Below are positions 8,556 through 16,746 of a stretch of DNA of 38,063 nt, one piece after another (the stretch's first letter is position 1; the number at the start of each line of letters is the position of its first letter). The notes below the pieces were generated by a model that ran no database searches, had not been told where the DNA came from, and saw only the letters and a program-made list of their open reading frames with translations. The stretch comes from Acidobacteriota bacterium (GTDB lineage Bacteria; Acidobacteriota; Vicinamibacteria; Vicinamibacterales; UBA2999). The position numbers and the translations under genes were made by a program. The DNA is taken from contig JACQZV010000175.1 of the NCBI GenBank assembly GCA_016213695.1, positions 1-38,063 of the forward strand, written 5' to 3'.

Positions 8556-9203
8556 TTACACCGACGAGAGCAGGTGGCCGAGCTTGTCTTTCTTCGTCTT
8601 CAAGTAGCGCGCCGTCGAGGGGGTCGGCTCAATTTCGATGGGCAGCCGCTCGCTCACCGACAGCCCCTCGCCGGTGAGGCCCGCCAGCTTCCTGGGGTTG
8701 TTGCTCAGCAGGCGCGTCGAGTTCACGCCGAGAGACCGCAGCATCTCGAAGGCCACGCGGTAGTCGCGGCCGTCGGCAGGGAAACCGAGCCGCTCGTTGG
8801 CCTCGACCGTGTCGTCGCCATGATCCTGGAGCGCGTAGGCCCGAATCTTGTTGGCCAGCCCGATGCCCCGCCCCTCCTGATCGAGGTAGACCACGATCCC
8901 GCGGCCCTCCTCGACGATGCGCTCGAAGGCGGCCTGCAGCTGCTGGCCGCAGTCGCAGCGCGCCGAATGAAAGAGGTCGCCCGTCAGGCACGCCGAATGA
9001 ACCCGCGTGAGCACGTTGTCCCCGTTGCCGATCTCACCGAAGACCAGTGCGACGTGCGCCTTGGTCGAAAAGAGGCCCTTGAAGACGTGGATGTCGCACT
9101 CCCCGTAGTGGGTCGGCAGCTTCGACGACGCCACGCAGCGCACGGCCGGCCGGCGAAAGGGTAGGTGAAGGGAGGCGAGAATGCCGCGAAGCCGTGGATT
9201 CAC
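8556..9203 (-). CDS. ribA: GTP cyclohydrolase II
   Basis: ARVHSACLTGDLFHSARCDCGQQL-type Zn site (RVHSACLTGDLFHSARCDC), YLDQEGRGIGLANKIRAYALQDHGDDTVEANERLGF, STRLLSNNPRKL, YLKTKKDKLGHLL; collinear with E. coli RibA as recalled. Confidence 0.95.
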   Translation of the reverse strand: MNPRLRGILASLHLPFRRPAVRCVASSKLPTHYGECDIHVFKGLFSTKAHVALVFGEIGNGDNVLTRVHSACLTGDLFHSARCDCGQQLQAAFERIVEEGRGIVVYLDQEGRGIGLANKIRAYALQDHGDDTVEANERLGFPADGRDYRVAFEMLRSLGVNSTRLLSNNPRKLAGLTGEGLSVSERLPIEIEPTPSTARYLKTKKDKLGHLLSSV

Positions 9204-9263
9204 AACCAGATGCCTGAATCTGTCAAAGGGGAACTCTAATCGTAGGTGTGGACGCGAGGCCTG

Positions 9264-10298
9264 TCAATGCGCCGGCATCGTCCGCTTTCCGTCCACGACC
9301 GGCGGAAAGTCCCTCACCTCGTCGTACACCTCCGTGATGAAGCGGTCCTTGCTCTGCCGCGAGTCGCCGGCGGTCGTCTCGTCATAGGGCGCGGTCAGAT
9401 CCGCGGCCAGGACGTCCTTCAGCGATGCGCCCTGATTGCGCAGCGCGGCCACCCTGGCCAGCACGTCCACCAGCATGGCCCGATAGGGCAGGAGGTCTTT
9501 CTTCCTGATGAGCGTGCCATGGCCTGGAACCAGCGTCGTATCGGGGCCGGCCACCTTGTCGAAGAGGTCGATCGCGTCGAGCATGCCCCTGATCGACCCG
9601 CCATTGGCCTGATCGGCGAAGGGATAGCCGAAGTTGCGGTAGAAGTCCTCGATGTAGATCACGTTGGCGTTGCGGAAGCGGACGATGGTGTCGCCGGCGG
9701 TGTGGGAGGGCATCATCGGAATGAAGTCCACGGTTTCGCCGTTCATGGTGAGCGTAACGGCGGGCCGGCCCGGCGCGGCCGGGTCGTAGTCATAGGTCAC
9801 CACCGGAACGCCCGGCAGATCGGCCGCCGCGATCGGCTGGCCGTTGGCGCGACGCACCATCTCACGGCGCAGATTCTCCTGGGCGAAGATCAACGCTCCC
9901 TGCGTGCCGAAAAAGGCGTTGGCGCCGGTGTGGTCGCCATGAATGTGTGTGTTGACCACGACTTTGACGGGCGCGTCGGTGAACGACCGGATCGTCGTCA
10001 ACGTCTTGTCGGCCACCTGCCGGTTCTCGGTGTCGACCATGAGGACGCCGTCCGGTCCGAAGAGCACCATGACCCTGCCGCCGGACGCGTCGGGATGTGC
10101 CGGATCGAGGCCTTCCGACCCATGCAGCACGAAGAGATTCGGCGCCAGCCTGGCCGTCACCATGATCTGAATCCTGTCCCAGGGCGTCTGGTAGCCGACA
10201 GGAAACGCGTACGGACCTGCTCCCTGCGCCCGTCCCATCGCGGGGATCGCGGCCATCGCGGCGAGACTCAACAACACTGCGGCGCGCTGCTTCATCAT
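9264..10298 (-). CDS. Secreted MBL-fold metallo-hydrolase
   Basis: Signal peptide; VVNTHIHGDHTGANAFF (intact HxHxDH), PSHTAGDTIVRF, LVPGHG. Confidence 0.9.
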   Translation of the reverse strand: MMKQRAAVLLSLAAMAAIPAMGRAQGAGPYAFPVGYQTPWDRIQIMVTARLAPNLFVLHGSEGLDPAHPDASGGRVMVLFGPDGVLMVDTENRQVADKTLTTIRSFTDAPVKVVVNTHIHGDHTGANAFFGTQGALIFAQENLRREMVRRANGQPIAAADLPGVPVVTYDYDPAAPGRPAVTLTMNGETVDFIPMMPSHTAGDTIVRFRNANVIYIEDFYRNFGYPFADQANGGSIRGMLDAIDLFDKVAGPDTTLVPGHGTLIRKKDLLPYRAMLVDVLARVAALRNQGASLKDVLAADLTAPYDETTAGDSRQSKDRFITEVYDEVRDFPPVVDGKRTMPAH

Positions 10299-10363
10299 CC
10301 CGCTGTCGTATCACATCCCGTCCTGTTTCCCCAACCTGAAGACCCGCGGCCTCCGATCGATCA

Positions 10364-10392
10364 TTGAACCGCCGTCCCGCCTGGTGTAGGCT
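10364..10392 (+). promoter_or_regulatory. Weak candidate sigma70-type promoter TTGAAC-N17-TAGGCT upstream of the PAL-like gene
   Basis: TTGAAC at 10364-10369 and TAGGCT at 10387-10392, 17-bp spacer; poor -10 match. Confidence 0.25.
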
Positions 10393-10410
10393 CCCCCCGT
10401 GAGGAGCTCC

Positions 10411-11457
10411 ATGACACGATTGCCCGCGTTCCTGTGTGCCGCCGCGCTGCTCGTCGCCGGGTCCGCCTTCGCGCAGCAGAAGGCGACGATTACCGGTGTT
10501 CCCGACATTCCGTTCACGTCCGTTCCGAACTTCCTGAAGCTGCCCGCCGGGGAGTATCTGGGCGAATCGGTGGCCGTGGCCACCGACTCGAAGGGCAACA
10601 CGTACGTGTTTCACCGGCGCGACACGACGCGGCTGTTCCAGTTCGACCGGAACGGCACCTTCGTCAGGGAAATCGGCAAGGGCTATTACGGCTTCGAATT
10701 CGCCCACTCGGTCCGCGTGGACAAGGACGACAACATCTGGACGGTGGACGAGGGAACCAATATGGTCACCAAGTTCAGCTCCGAGGGCCGGGTGCTGATG
10801 GTGCTGGGGCGCCGGCCGGCGGCCGTTGACGGCCCGGTTCTGTTCCCGGTCGGCCCGAACCCGCCGGCACAGAAGTACATCTTCTGCCGCCCGACCGACG
10901 TGGGGTGGGACCCGCAGGGCAACATCTTCGTCTCCGACGGCTACTGCAACAATCGCATCGTCAAGTACGACAAGAACGGCCGCTTCCTCGCGCAGGCCGG
11001 CAGCGAAACGGCGGGCAAGGGGCTGGGCGAATCCAACCTGCCGCACGGCATGCAGGTGGACGAGCGCGGCAATGTGTGGGTGGCCGATCGGACCAACTTC
11101 CGGTATCAGGTCCTCGACAACAATCTCAAGCCGATCAGGGAGATCACCAACCTCGGCGTCGGCTGGACGATCTGCATCTCGCCGGGACCGCACCAGTACG
11201 TCTTCCACTCCAACTCGAACCCGAACGGCAATCCGCCCGGGTCGTGGGACATCACCGGCGAGATCTACAAGACGGAGCTGGACGGCACCGTCATCGGCAA
11301 GTTCGGCAAGCCCGGCAAGGTCGCGCCCGGATTCCAGGTGGTCCACATGATGGACTGCCGCAATCCGAATGAGATCGTGCTCGGCGAAATCGAATCGTGG
11401 CGCGTGCAGAAATTCATCCTGCAGTCGGCGCCGGCATCACGTACCGCGGCGCGTTGA
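10411..11457 (+). CDS. Secreted NHL-repeat / peptidyl-alpha-hydroxyglycine alpha-amidating lyase (PAL)-like protein
   Basis: Signal peptide MTRLPAFLCAAALLVAGSAFAQ; FHRRD, FAHSVRVDKDDNIWTVD, FCRPTDVGWDPQGNIFVSDGYCNNRIVKY, NLPHGMQVDERGNVWVADR, VVHMMD. ATG at 10411 follows gaggag. Confidence 0.88.
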   Translation: MTRLPAFLCAAALLVAGSAFAQQKATITGVPDIPFTSVPNFLKLPAGEYLGESVAVATDSKGNTYVFHRRDTTRLFQFDRNGTFVREIGKGYYGFEFAHSVRVDKDDNIWTVDEGTNMVTKFSSEGRVLMVLGRRPAAVDGPVLFPVGPNPPAQKYIFCRPTDVGWDPQGNIFVSDGYCNNRIVKYDKNGRFLAQAGSETAGKGLGESNLPHGMQVDERGNVWVADRTNFRYQVLDNNLKPIREITNLGVGWTICISPGPHQYVFHSNSNPNGNPPGSWDITGEIYKTELDGTVIGKFGKPGKVAPGFQVVHMMDCRNPNEIVLGEIESWRVQKFILQSAPASRTAAR

Positions 11458-11470
11458 CGTGGAGCGAACC

Positions 11471-12550
11471 ATGAGGAGCCTGTCCATGAAACCGTTCGCA
11501 CACGCACTCGCGGCCGCCATCGTCGTGGCGGCGATTCCCGCCTCGGCCCAGAACACCGCGCCGACGATGAACTTCGATTCCTCGCCCAATGTGCTGACGC
11601 TGCCCGCCGATGTGTATCTCGGCGAAGTCGGCGGCGTGGCGACGAACTCGCGCGGCGATATCTTCGTCTACACGCGCACCGGCCATCCGACGATGTCGAT
11701 GGCGACACCGCGTCCGTTCGCACATGGCGGATCGCGGCTCTTCCAGTTCGATCGCAACGGGCGCTTTACCCGCGAGATCGGTCAGGGGCTGTACGGCTTC
11801 CTCTTCGCGGCCCAGGTGCGCGTCGACTCCGAGGACAACATCTGGGTCGTCGATGAGATGTCCGGCATGGTCATCAAGTTCGATTCGCAGGGCCGTGTCG
11901 CGTTCCTTCTGGGACGAAAGCCGGAAGCCCTGCAGAACCCGCCGCGCCCGGCGGCCGGCGGCGGTGAGGGCGGTGGCGGCGGCAGAGGAGGCCCGCCCGG
12001 TGCCGGTGCGAATCAGGATGTCTTCAACCGTCCGACCGACGTGGCGTGGGACGCCCAGGGCAACGTGTTTGTCGCCGACGGCCGCGGCAACGCGCGCGTC
12101 GCCAAGTTCAGCAAGGACGGCGTGTTCGTCAAGTCGTGGGGCCAGAAAGGCGCCACGCCGGGACAGTTCGGCAGCGTCGACAGCATTGCCGTCGATGCGC
12201 AGGGCAATGTCTACGCGGCCGACGGCGGGAACGGGCGCATCCAGGTGTTCGACAACAACGGCGCCTTCAAGACCGAGATCCGGAATGTCGGCAACGCGCA
12301 GGCGATCTGCATCACGCCGGGTCCGAACCAGGTCATGTATGTGTCGAATTCCAACCCCCCGAACGATCTCGATACGGCCGGGGAGATCTACAAGATGCGC
12401 CTCGACGGGACGATGATGGGAAAGTTCGGCCGGGCCGGGAAGCTCCTCAAGGAGTTCGGCAGCGTCAGCGCCATCGATTGCCGGAGCGAGAACACGCTCT
12501 ACGTGGGCGAGGTCGGCAATCTCAGGGTCCAGAAACTCGCGATCCGCTAG
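11471..12550 (+). CDS. NHL/PAL-like beta-propeller paralog with substituted active-site positions
   Basis: Tandem paralog of the preceding gene (YGFLFAAQVRVDSEDNIWVVDE; FNRPTDVAWDAQGNVFVADGRGNARVAKF; RVQKLAIR). ATG at 11471 after ggagcg. Confidence 0.85.
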   Translation: MRSLSMKPFAHALAAAIVVAAIPASAQNTAPTMNFDSSPNVLTLPADVYLGEVGGVATNSRGDIFVYTRTGHPTMSMATPRPFAHGGSRLFQFDRNGRFTREIGQGLYGFLFAAQVRVDSEDNIWVVDEMSGMVIKFDSQGRVAFLLGRKPEALQNPPRPAAGGGEGGGGGRGGPPGAGANQDVFNRPTDVAWDAQGNVFVADGRGNARVAKFSKDGVFVKSWGQKGATPGQFGSVDSIAVDAQGNVYAADGGNGRIQVFDNNGAFKTEIRNVGNAQAICITPGPNQVMYVSNSNPPNDLDTAGEIYKMRLDGTMMGKFGRAGKLLKEFGSVSAIDCRSENTLYVGEVGNLRVQKLAIR

Positions 12551-12562
12551 GAGGATGAGCAC

Positions 12563-13051
12563 ATGGAGCACATCATCGGCAAGATGCTTGGCGAATACGA
12601 ACGCGGCAAGGTGACGCGTCGCGAACTCATTCAGACTCTCGCGCTCGCGGCGACGGCGGCGGGCGCGGCGGGGACCGCGGAGGGCGCCGTGCCGGCCAAC
12701 GCCACCTACATCAACCACGTGTCGATGCAGGTGGCCGATTACAAGAAGTCGCGCGATTTCTATACGGGCCTCTTCGGCATGAAGGTCACGAGCGACGACG
12801 GCAAGCAGTGCCGTCTGGTATTCGGCGACAACATCCTCATCGTCCGCAACGCCTCCGAGCGGCCGGGCGGCAAACCCGGCGTCGATCACGTCGCGTACTC
12901 GCTGGCCAACTGGGACACCGACAAGTCCGTCAGGCCGGCGGTCGAAGCGGAGCTCAAGCGCCGCGGGTTGAAGATTCGAACGACCGAAGGCAGCTTCCAC
13001 GTGATGGATCCGGACGGCTTCGAAGTGCAGATGGGCGGCAAGAACCAGTAG
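12563..13051 (+). CDS. VOC (glyoxalase/bleomycin resistance fold) protein with Tat-like leader
   Basis: TRRELIQTLALAATAAGAAG leader; INHVSMQVADYKKSRDFYTGLFGMKV...VDHVAYSLANWD...HVMDPDGFEVQM. Confidence 0.88.
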   Translation: MEHIIGKMLGEYERGKVTRRELIQTLALAATAAGAAGTAEGAVPANATYINHVSMQVADYKKSRDFYTGLFGMKVTSDDGKQCRLVFGDNILIVRNASERPGGKPGVDHVAYSLANWDTDKSVRPAVEAELKRRGLKIRTTEGSFHVMDPDGFEVQMGGKNQ

Positions 13052-13053
13052 GC

Positions 13054-13491
13054 ATGAACCGCCAATTCTTCGGGAGCGTACTCGCCGGAGTGGGTCTGGC
13101 TGCGGCCGCGGTGGGGCCTGCAGCCGCCCACCATTCGTTCGGCGCCGAATACGATGGGCAGAAGGTCGTCACGCTGACCGGCGTCGTGACGAAGGTGGAG
13201 TGGACCAATCCGCACTGCCACTTCTACATCGACGTGACCGACGAGAAGGGCGGCGTGGTCAACTGGAAGTTCGAGGGGTACGGCATCGGCCCGCTGTACC
13301 GGAACGGCTGGAAGAGAGACGTGACGATCAAGCCGGGCGACCGGGTGACCGCCACGGGCTATCGCGCCCGCGACGGCGGTCCGTGGGCCCATTCGCGCGA
13401 GGTCATTGTCGCCGGGGGGCAGAAGATGCTCTTCGGCCCGCCGCCGGGCACCGGCGACGGCGGCGCGATCCCGGCTGTCGAGGTGCGCTGA
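13054..13491 (+). CDS. DUF6152-like secreted protein (copy 1)
   Basis: AAHHSFGAEYDGQKVVTLTGVVTKVEWTNPHCHFYIDVTDEKGGVVNWKFEG...VTIKPGDRVTATGYRARDGG. Confidence 0.85.
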   Translation: MNRQFFGSVLAGVGLAAAAVGPAAAHHSFGAEYDGQKVVTLTGVVTKVEWTNPHCHFYIDVTDEKGGVVNWKFEGYGIGPLYRNGWKRDVTIKPGDRVTATGYRARDGGPWAHSREVIVAGGQKMLFGPPPGTGDGGAIPAVEVR

Positions 13492-14306
13492 TGCGCCGCC
13501 CGCGCCTCGCCCTTGTCTGTGCGATGGTGCTCGGTGCCGTCCCCGCACTCGCCCAGTCGCGCGCGGTTCCGCGGACGCCCGACGGCAAGCCGGATCTGAC
13601 CGGCGTGTGGCAGGCGGGCAACACTCAGCGCGGCACCTGGCAGGAGGCCAACGGCGGAAGCGGACTCGGCGGCTCGGGGCTCAACGAGAACGCGCCGCGG
13701 GTGCAGTCGTCCAGCGATCGACCCGCCGGCGCCGAACCGGCCCCCTATCAGCCGTGGGCGGCACAGAAGGTGCTCGAAGCGTTCAACCGCAGGGGGATCG
13801 ACGACCCGACCGGGTTGTGCCTGCCTCCCGGCGTACCCCGTGTGTCGATGCTGGGCCTGTACCCACAGCAGTTCATCCAGACGCCGAACGCGATGGTCAT
13901 CCTCTACGAGTACGCGAACTCGCACCGGCTGATTCGGCTCAACGCCGCGCATCCCGACGACGTGCTGCCGGGCTATATGGGCGACTCGGTCGGCCGCTGG
14001 GAGGGAGACACGCTGGTCGTTGATGTCACGGGGTTCAACGACCGGACGTGGATTGCCGGCGCGGGTACGTTTCACACCGAGGCGCTGCACGTCGTCGAGC
14101 GCTACACGCGGGTGGACGCGGATCAGATCAATTACGAGGCGAGGGTCGAAGACCCGAACGTGCTGACCAGGCCCTGGGTCCTGCGCACGACGATGATGCG
14201 GCGCGAGGGCACGCGCATCGAGGAGAACATCTGCGTCGAAAACAACATCGACGTGGACCGCTACGAAAAACTGCTGAAAGAAGGGGTCGACTTCACCCGG
14301 CACTGA
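13491..14306 (+). CDS. Uncharacterised secreted 'PDGKPDLTGVW' family protein (copy 1)
   Basis: RTPDGKPDLTGVWQAGN...GDSVGRWEGDTLVVDVTGFNDRTWI...VERYTRVDADQINYEARVEDPNVLTRPW. ATG overlaps the stop of the DUF6152-like gene. Confidence 0.8.
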   Translation: MRRPRLALVCAMVLGAVPALAQSRAVPRTPDGKPDLTGVWQAGNTQRGTWQEANGGSGLGGSGLNENAPRVQSSSDRPAGAEPAPYQPWAAQKVLEAFNRRGIDDPTGLCLPPGVPRVSMLGLYPQQFIQTPNAMVILYEYANSHRLIRLNAAHPDDVLPGYMGDSVGRWEGDTLVVDVTGFNDRTWIAGAGTFHTEALHVVERYTRVDADQINYEARVEDPNVLTRPWVLRTTMMRREGTRIEENICVENNIDVDRYEKLLKEGVDFTRH

Positions 14307-15357
14307 CACGATTCTTCGTCAGGCGCTCGTCCACCAGCCTGACAATCTCATCCAGCGTGGCCGACTGCATGCCTTTCTGGCGCGCGATCCGCCGCACCAG
14401 GCAGTCGACGCGCTCGATGTGCTCGGCCCCGCCGAACAGCGCGCGTGCCGCGGACGAGGGCTTGCCGAGGCCCTCGGCGGCCTTGGCGTACTTCTCGAAC
14501 GGCACCAGATCCTCATCCTCGGCGCCGAGCGCCTTGCAGAGGGCCGACGCCCAGTCGTAGACCTCCCGCGAGGCGGCGACGTCGCCGTGCACGGCGTCCC
14601 GGATCGGAATCATGTCGTCGCGCCGGATGCAGCGGTAGTTGCCGGCGACGAGCATCGGCCACTTGGCCAGCGGCACGAACACCGACTCGTGCACCTTGAG
14701 CTTCACGGGGACTTCAATCGCGCCGTCGCCCGGGTCGAAGCGCGCGGCGTCGATGTCGGCTTCGAGCCGCCTGAGGATCGCCGTCGCGTCCGCGCCGTCG
14801 AAGCGGGCCGCCTTGAAATTGGTGGGGAGCCCCACCTGCAGCACGTTCTTCGGCTGATCCGGCGGGCGGAACGCCTGCGGGTCCGGGCTGGCCAGGGTCA
14901 CCAGCGCCGGATCGAAATCGGTCCAGACGCCCGGGTCGGCGTAACACGCCTCGAGCGCGTCGGTGGCGAGTCCGGGAATGCGCTTGAGGTAGGGCAGCGG
15001 CGGCATGTTCATGATCGCCAGGCAGGGCGTGCGCGACCGTGCGACCCGCCCCGTCAGCTCCCGGACGCCGGCGGCGCCGTACTGCGCCTCCTGCATGCCC
15101 AGCACGATGAGGTCGAACCTTCCGGGGTCGACCGCATCGGGGGTGGCGGCGAGGAGCGCGCCCGGGAGCGCCTTCGACGAGATGTCGAGCGGCGCCGCGC
15201 GCCCCTTGATCGGCATCCGGACGACGGTCCCCTCGCGGTTGATCAGGTCGGCGGTCGGCTTGGTGCACACGAGGGACACCCGATGCCCCGCCATCAGCAG
15301 CTTGGTGCCGAAGAGCGACCCGTAGGAGGCGCCGAGGATGAGGACGTTGTAGCTCAC
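14293..15357 (-). CDS. Ketopantoate reductase (PanE/ApbA)-like NAD(P)-binding oxidoreductase
   Basis: MSYNVLILGASYGSLFGTKLLMAGHRVSLVC Rossmann start; two-domain PanE-like length. Confidence 0.72.
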   Translation of the reverse strand: MSYNVLILGASYGSLFGTKLLMAGHRVSLVCTKPTADLINREGTVVRMPIKGRAAPLDISSKALPGALLAATPDAVDPGRFDLIVLGMQEAQYGAAGVRELTGRVARSRTPCLAIMNMPPLPYLKRIPGLATDALEACYADPGVWTDFDPALVTLASPDPQAFRPPDQPKNVLQVGLPTNFKAARFDGADATAILRRLEADIDAARFDPGDGAIEVPVKLKVHESVFVPLAKWPMLVAGNYRCIRRDDMIPIRDAVHGDVAASREVYDWASALCKALGAEDEDLVPFEKYAKAAEGLGKPSSAARALFGGAEHIERVDCLVRRIARQKGMQSATLDEIVRLVDERLTKNRVSAG

Positions 15358-15366
15358 GGCACGCTC

Positions 15367-16614
15367 CTAGATGGCGCCCTGCTGGCGTGCGGCTTGAATT
15401 TCCGCGTCGGTGAGGCCCACCAGCGTGCGCATGACCTCTTCGGTGTGCTCTCCGAGCAGCGGCGAGCGCCGCACGTCGGACGGTGAGTCCGACAGCTTAA
15501 TCGGGTTGCCGACCGTCAGATACTTGCCGCGGGTCGGATGATCGACTTCGACGATGGTGCCGGTCTTGCGGAGTGCGGGCTCCTCGGCCAGCTCCTTCAT
15601 GGAGAGGATGGGGCCGCACGGGACGTTCAGCGGGTTGAGCGTCGCCATGACCTCCATCTTGCCGAGCGTCATCGTCCATTTCTCGATTTCGGCAAAGATG
15701 TGCGCCAGCCGGGGCAGACGGGCGTCGGGGGTGTTGTAGTTCGGGTCGTCCAGCCAGTCGGCGTGGCCGATCACTTTGGCAAGCGTGGAGAACGCCTGCA
15801 CCTGCGCGATCACGTAGATGTAGGCGTCGGGGTCGGTCTCCCAGCCTTTGCACTTGACGATCCAGCCCGGGTGGCCTCCGCCCGAGGCATTGCCGGCGCG
15901 CGGGACGGCGTCGCCGAATTTCCCGTTGGGATACTGCGGGTACTCCTTGAGCGGACCGTGGGCCAGCCGCTGCTGATCGCGCAGCTTGACGCGGCAGAGG
16001 TTCAGCACGGTGTCCTGCATGGCGCAGGTCACGCGCTGGCCGCGCCCGCTCTTCTCGCGGTGCAGGAGTGCGGCGAGGATGCCGGCCACCAGATGGATCC
16101 CGGTGCCGGAGTCGCCAATCTGGGAGCCGGTGACCAGCGGGACGCTGTCGATCTCACCAGTGGTGGACGCCGAGCCGCCCGTGCACTGCGCGACGTTCTC
16201 GTAGACCTTACAGTCCTCGAACGGGCCGGCCCCGAAGCCTTTCACGGAGGCGTAGACCATGCGCGGGTTGATCTTCTGGATGGTTTCCCACGGAAACCCC
16301 ATGCGGTCGATCGCGCCCGGCGCGTAGTTTTCCACCATCACGTCGCACAGTTCGATGAGCCTGGTGAAGATCTTCTTGCCGGCCTCGGTCTTCGGATTCA
16401 AGGTGATGCCGCGTTTGTTGCTGTTCAGCATCGTGAAATAGAGGCTGTCGACTCCCGGCTTGTCGCGGAGCTGGCCGCGCGTCGGGTCGCCCTCGCCTGG
16501 TCGCTCCACCTTGATGACGTCGGCGCCGAACCAGGCCAGAATCTGCGTGGCCGTCGGTCCCGACTGCACGTGCGTCATATCCAGAACCCGAACACCCTCC
16601 AAAGCTTTCCCCAT
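15367..16614 (-). CDS. frc: Formyl-CoA:oxalate CoA-transferase-like (CaiB/BaiF class III CoA-transferase)
   Basis: [73 protein letters not shown]...[30 protein letters not shown]...[14 protein letters not shown]...[44 protein letters not shown]; collinear with E. coli Frc/YfdW as recalled. ATG at 16614 follows ggaggaagag. Confidence 0.9.
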   Translation of the reverse strand: MGKALEGVRVLDMTHVQSGPTATQILAWFGADVIKVERPGEGDPTRGQLRDKPGVDSLYFTMLNSNKRGITLNPKTEAGKKIFTRLIELCDVMVENYAPGAIDRMGFPWETIQKINPRMVYASVKGFGAGPFEDCKVYENVAQCTGGSASTTGEIDSVPLVTGSQIGDSGTGIHLVAGILAALLHREKSGRGQRVTCAMQDTVLNLCRVKLRDQQRLAHGPLKEYPQYPNGKFGDAVPRAGNASGGGHPGWIVKCKGWETDPDAYIYVIAQVQAFSTLAKVIGHADWLDDPNYNTPDARLPRLAHIFAEIEKWTMTLGKMEVMATLNPLNVPCGPILSMKELAEEPALRKTGTIVEVDHPTRGKYLTVGNPIKLSDSPSDVRRSPLLGEHTEEVMRTLVGLTDAEIQAARQQGAI

Positions 16615-16704
16615 CGTGACCTCTTCCTCCATTGAACTGTGTCGTACGAGACGAACGCGAATTGTACCTTCCGCCTTCGATGCGCAGCAATGGCTCGCCG
16701 GATT

Positions 16705-16746
16705 GCTGCCCGCTGCCGACTGCCGGCTGCCGGCTACCGACTGGCA
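16705..16746. repeat. Tandem heptamer array, six units of about 7 bp (gctgccc gctgccg actgccg gctgccg gctaccg actggca)
   Basis: Read directly; overlaps the stop codon of the M28-like gene and extends into the gap before frc. Confidence 0.85.

Noticed and set aside
9204-9263. Possible FMN riboswitch upstream of ribA
   Set aside because: The roughly 60-bp gap is too short and I see no conserved RFN-element sequence.
9862-11346. 494-aa minus-strand ORF opposite the PAL-like gene
   Set aside because: Antisense of a well-supported CDS; no recognisable domain.
11414-13000. 528-aa minus-strand ORF
   Set aside because: Antisense to two supported CDSs (11471-12550, 12563-13051); composition is shadow-like.
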